The notes under the pieces are model-generated. The model had not been told where the DNA came from, made no database searches, and worked only from the letters and a program-made list of their open reading frames with translations. Made by a program: the position numbers and the translations under genes. This document shows, one piece after another, positions 61,016 through 64,000 of a stretch of DNA of 64,000 nt. Position 1 is the stretch's first letter. Each line of letters begins with the position of its first letter. Origin of the DNA: JTS-AC122 sp050246015 (GTDB lineage Bacteria; Planctomycetota; Phycisphaerae; Phycisphaerales; UBA1924); assembly GCA_050246015.1 (NCBI GenBank), contig JBFWWU010000005.1, positions 172,184 to 236,183 on the forward strand, given 5' to 3'.

Positions 61016-63754
61016 TCACTCTCCATCCCCCCCGGCTTCCAACACCGCCCGGAACATCCGGTCGATCCGCCGGAACTCATCCAGCCAACTCGTCGGCTCC
61101 CGGAATCCGTGCCCCTCCACCGGGTACATCGCCACCTCCCAGTTCTCCTTCTTCAGTTCGATCAAGCGCTGCGCCAGCCGCACCGTGTCCTGGAACAGCA
61201 CGTTGTCGTCCAGCATGCCGTGACAGATCAAGAGCCGCCCCTGTAACCCCCCCGCGTGCTCGATCGGCGACGACTTCTCATACGATCCCGGATCCACGCT
61301 CGGCACATTCAAGATGTTCGACGTGTACCCCTCGTTGTAATGTGCCCAGTCCGTCACCGGTCTCAGCGCCGCGCCGCACGCAAACAGCCCCGGCCTCGTG
61401 AACATCGCCATCAGCGTCAGGAACCCCCCATACGACCCGCCATAGCACCCGACTCGCTTCGGGTCCACCCCGCGCTCCTTCACCAGCCACGCCACCCCGT
61501 CCTCCAGGTCATCGAGTTCCGGGTAGCCCATCTGCCGGTAGATCGCCGTGCGCCAGTCGCGCCCGTACCCGGCGCTGGCGCGGTAGTCCATGTCGATCAC
61601 CACGTACCCGCGCCGCACCAGCAGGGTGTGATACATGAACTCGTGGTAGTAATACGACCACCCCTCGTGCGCATCCTGCAAATACCCCGCACCGTGAATG
61701 AACACCACCGCCGGCTTCCCTCCTCCTTGATCCCTCGCTCCCTCGATCCCTTGATCCCTTCCCCCATACACCCGCGACCAGATCACCCGCCCATCCCGAC
61801 CCGGCACCGCGACCACCTCCGGCTTCACCCACTCGATCCCGCGAAACTCCGCCGTCGCTGTCTGCGTGATCCGCGTCGCCTGATGCTTCATCACCGCTGC
61901 CGGCGTCAGCAGCGGCACCACGTACAACTCCCCGGGCTCCGTCGTCGTTGAGTGCATCACCAGCCCCCACCGATCATCCGGCGACGCCCAGAACTCGTTA
62001 TGGCCACCGAAGTCCGTCAGTTGCTGCACCGGGAACCCGATCTCGCTCCCCTGCGCCGCAAACACCCGCCGCTGCTCGAACTGCTCCGCGCCGATCAACG
62101 CACGGTACGCCTCGCGCACCCCGGGCCGCCCCGGCAGGCTTGCCACGAAGTACATCGCGTCCCCGCGCAGGTTCACATCCACGTCCACCACTTCAAACGG
62201 TTGGTCCCCCTCGTGCGCGGGCTGCAGCGGCCAGCGCGCCCCGCTCACCACGTCCCGGAAATACACCTTCGAGTACCCCGACTCCTCCGACATGAACCAG
62301 ATTGTCTGCCCGTCCCGCAGCCAGCCCATCCGCGAAAACGCGCCATTGATCCATGCCTCATCTTGAACATGCTCCATCGGCGTCAGTGTCTTGCTCGCCG
62401 CGTCCACCACCGCGATCCATAGGTCCTTGTTGTCGTGCGATTCGATCCGCAGCAGCGCCCGCGTCCCTTCTTCGTTCCACTCAATCGACGAAATCGATAC
62501 GTCTCGCGCTGTGGGCTTCTCCTCCTTCTTTTCGTCCTTCGTCCCCTTGGTGCCTTCATCCTTCGTCTTCGGCTCGTCCGCCTTCGCACCGTCCGCCGCC
62601 TCCCCTTCTTTCCCCTTCTTCGATTCCTCGCGCACCCCCCTCAGCGGGTCCTCCGCGATCCCCGGCAGCACGCCCAGATCCAGCGCGTACACGCCGTCCT
62701 TGCCCCGTTCCTTCGATTCCGCCGGACCCTCGCTTGACGACTTGCCGGTCTCTGCCTCCGCGCGCGCCGTGCCCGGCTTGTCATTCGTTGCCTTTTCGCC
62801 GATCGCTCCGTTTTCGACTTTCTCTCCCTTCTTTGGCTCCTCAATCTCCTTCCAGGCTCTTCCAACCAGGTCCAAAAGAAGCAGTTCATCGGTCGTCCGA
62901 ACCGTGGTGCCCACCTTCGCGCGCACGCCCCGCGCCGACACATACCCGTCCTCCGTCACGTACGACGGCATCGAATCCGCCTTCCCGTCTTTCCTTCCCT
63001 TCTTTCCCACACGCACCAGCATCACTTCCGCGCTCGGCGAGAGCGACTGCTCGCGGATCTCCTTCTCGTCCCCCAGGTACCACGCCCGCGGCACCCGGGC
63101 CGTGTCCGCCTCTCGCTCCAGTTTCTCCTGCTCCCGGCCCGCCTCACGCCGCTCCCGGTTCTTCCGCACGATCTCGAACAGTTTTTCCTGCTGAACACTC
63201 AGGTAATCGTCGCTCTTCCTGGGCTCTTCGGGCTTCTTCTCCGCGCGGACGTCCGCGACCTGATACTCAAGCCCCGTCGCGAGGTTCCGAATGTACGTCC
63301 GCGAATCGCGCTGGTACGCGATGCTCGAGCCGCTGGTGAGGAACCGCGGCGAGTATTCGTTGTCGGAGGTCCGGGTGAGTTGATCGACTCGGCCGGAGTC
63401 GAGGTCTTTCAGGTACAGGTCGCCGGCGCGCGAAAATGTCTTCACCCGTCGATCCCTGGTGTACGACCCGAACCGCGCGTCGGCGCTGGGCAGGTCGGCG
63501 GGACCCAGGAGCGTTGTCTGCCCCGTCGCGATCGTGACCGCGAACAGGTCGCGCAGGTCGCTCCCCGCTCGTTTGCGCGAGTAATAGACACGCGCCGAGT
63601 CGTCGGACCAGTAGGGGCGCTCGGGCGAACGGGCGAGCCAGTCCGGGTCGGACATGATCTGTTCAAGAGTCTGCGCGCGGCAGGGCGCGGCGCTGAGCGC
63701 CAGCACGAAGAATGCGACCAGTCGGCACGAAACGCGATCAGCAAGACAGTGCAT
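61016..63754 (-). CDS. Exported S9-family prolyl oligopeptidase-like peptidase
   Basis: 912 residues. Signal peptide of about 28 residues. Residues about 30-650 form the beta-propeller (WSDDSARVYYSR, YLKDLDSG, YQRDSRTYIRNL). The alpha/beta-hydrolase domain has the nucleophile Ser774 in YGGSYGGF, Asp in HGMLDDNV and His in VEGHGFREP. AGGAGG five bases before the ATG fixes the start. A charged insertion of about 110 residues, rich in Lys, Glu and Gly (about 302-415), interrupts the propeller, and an octamer-derived Gly/Asp/Gln stretch occurs at about 667-677. DPP4/S9C-type specificity is likely but not proven. Confidence 0.92.
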   Translation of the reverse strand: MHCLADRVSCRLVAFFVLALSAAPCRAQTLEQIMSDPDWLARSPERPYWSDDSARVYYSRKRAGSDLRDLFAVTIATGQTTLLGPADLPSADARFGSYTRDRRVKTFSRAGDLYLKDLDSGRVDQLTRTSDNEYSPRFLTSGSSIAYQRDSRTYIRNLATGLEYQVADVRAEKKPEEPRKSDDYLSVQQEKLFEIVRKNRERREAGREQEKLEREADTARVPRAWYLGDEKEIREQSLSPSAEVMLVRVGKKGRKDGKADSMPSYVTEDGYVSARGVRAKVGTTVRTTDELLLLDLVGRAWKEIEEPKKGEKVENGAIGEKATNDKPGTARAEAETGKSSSEGPAESKERGKDGVYALDLGVLPGIAEDPLRGVREESKKGKEGEAADGAKADEPKTKDEGTKGTKDEKKEEKPTARDVSISSIEWNEEGTRALLRIESHDNKDLWIAVVDAASKTLTPMEHVQDEAWINGAFSRMGWLRDGQTIWFMSEESGYSKVYFRDVVSGARWPLQPAHEGDQPFEVVDVDVNLRGDAMYFVASLPGRPGVREAYRALIGAEQFEQRRVFAAQGSEIGFPVQQLTDFGGHNEFWASPDDRWGLVMHSTTTEPGELYVVPLLTPAAVMKHQATRITQTATAEFRGIEWVKPEVVAVPGRDGRVIWSRVYGGRDQGIEGARDQGGGKPAVVFIHGAGYLQDAHEGWSYYYHEFMYHTLLVRRGYVVIDMDYRASAGYGRDWRTAIYRQMGYPELDDLEDGVAWLVKERGVDPKRVGCYGGSYGGFLTLMAMFTRPGLFACGAALRPVTDWAHYNEGYTSNILNVPSVDPGSYEKSSPIEHAGGLQGRLLICHGMLDDNVLFQDTVRLAQRLIELKKENWEVAMYPVEGHGFREPTSWLDEFRRIDRMFRAVLEAGGDGE
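61725..61764. repeat. Imperfect 8-base tandem repeat inside the S9 peptidase gene
   Basis: On the plus strand, CCTTGATC - CCTCGCTC - CCTCGATC - CCTTGATC - CCTTCCCC: four clear units of eight bases and a decayed fifth. The unit is not a multiple of three, yet the frame is kept and the strand encodes a Gly/Asp/Gln/Glu/Ala loop. A slippage-prone tract or a captured intergenic repeat. Confidence 0.7.
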
Positions 63755-64000
63755 GAGAACCTCCTGTGCGGTGCGGATTGTTTGCACGCCCACGGGACGG
63801 CGTGCGCCCGCGGCCGCCTTGCCCCATGGTGCTTGCATTCCGTGGAGGATCGGGTATGCTCGGGTAGCCGCGCCGTTCTGCCGCGGCGATCGGGGTTCAT
63901 GACGCCGGAACGAGGTCGAGTGTCATCCGGTTCGGCGCCGGCGGCGACTTGGGATTTCGGGATGAAGTTGAGCCGGGAGGGGTGGATTCTTTCGTAACGT
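63755..64000. other. Upstream region of the S9 gene at the window edge
   Basis: No gene I can support. Short open frames on the plus strand end at 63997 and carry no recognisable features. This stretch should contain the S9 peptidase promoter on the minus strand; I did not find a convincing pair of boxes. Confidence 0.5.

Noticed and set aside
63899..63997. Short open frame of 32 codons at the window end.
   Set aside because: No ribosome-binding site or features, and an in-frame stop before the edge.
1..64000. CRISPR arrays, insertion sequences, phage genes, tRNA and rRNA genes.
   Set aside because: Looked for by eye on both strands; no spaced repeats, transposase motifs or tRNA-like cloverleaf segments were found. 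A covariance-model search would be needed to exclude small RNA genes.

Overview
The window reads as a chromosomal stretch from a GC-rich planctomycete, most likely of the class Phycisphaerae. The grounds are the strong G/C bias at third codon positions, several prepilin-like proteins of the FTLVE type with planctomycete architecture, three secreted proteins ending in paired dockerin-like Asp/Asn loops with a QDFFDFL-type signature, and the GTG/ATG starts with scattered lipoproteins. This is inference from gene content; no rRNA or tRNA gene was found to test it. Almost the whole window is coding, and I see no insertion sequence, integrase, phage gene or CRISPR array.

Layout. 1-5.0 kb: the tail of a type II secretion/type IV pilus-like assembly operon (GspK-, GspC-, GspL/PilM-PilN- and GspM/PilO-like proteins) followed by a TPR lipoprotein. 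5.2-8.8 kb: surE, a second TPR lipoprotein, gatA. 9-11.3 kb: a large secreted dockerin-like protein with its own promoter candidate and a clear terminator. 11.4-14 kb: ruvC, a TolC-like lipoprotein, a small unknown protein. 14-21.3 kb, all on the minus strand: an astacin-type metalloprotease with six repeats and no signal peptide, a prepilin-like protein, a solute-binding protein whose stop overlaps the start of pyruvate kinase, and asd. 21.5-23.5 kb: a glycosyltransferase/acetyltransferase pair for an exported polysaccharide. 23.6-26 kb: a membrane-anchored helix-turn-helix protein, a 580-base regulatory gap and two Hsp20 chaperones. 26-31 kb: a LOG-family protein, an overlapping ECF sigma/anti-sigma pair and a divergent secreted TPR protein.

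31-47.5 kb: TIM-barrel isomerase-like protein, M1-type lipoprotein peptidase, cysC, prepilin-like protein, divergent dockerin-like protein, heme oxygenase-like protein, ndk, TPR lipoprotein, two TauE/SafE permeases, cutC, an Arg/Gly/Pro-rich secreted protein, an amidohydrolase, an MmgE/PrpD protein with a histone-like tail, and the coupled pair pgsA-pgpA (phosphatidylglycerol synthesis). 47.6-64 kb: a fused FAD/iron-sulfur oxidoreductase, an ANTAR response regulator opposite an HDOD protein, membrane proteins and a methyltransferase, a DNRLRE-plus-dockerin protein, cinA, and a minus-strand run of S9 peptidase, queF and a large glycosyltransferase.

Theme: an envelope- and secretion-rich region. 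An assembly apparatus, two pseudopilin-like proteins, three proteins sharing one C-terminal module, several lipoproteins and two polysaccharide enzymes lie within one window. Whether the shared C-terminal module is handled by the secretion apparatus is the most interesting open question. No single locus is unmistakably a new defence or mobile system. The best novelty candidates are the signal-less astacin-repeat protein, the membrane-linked HTH protein with its upstream dyad, the solute-binding-protein/pyruvate-kinase coupling, and the QueF, S9 and MmgE proteins with lineage-specific insertions or tails.
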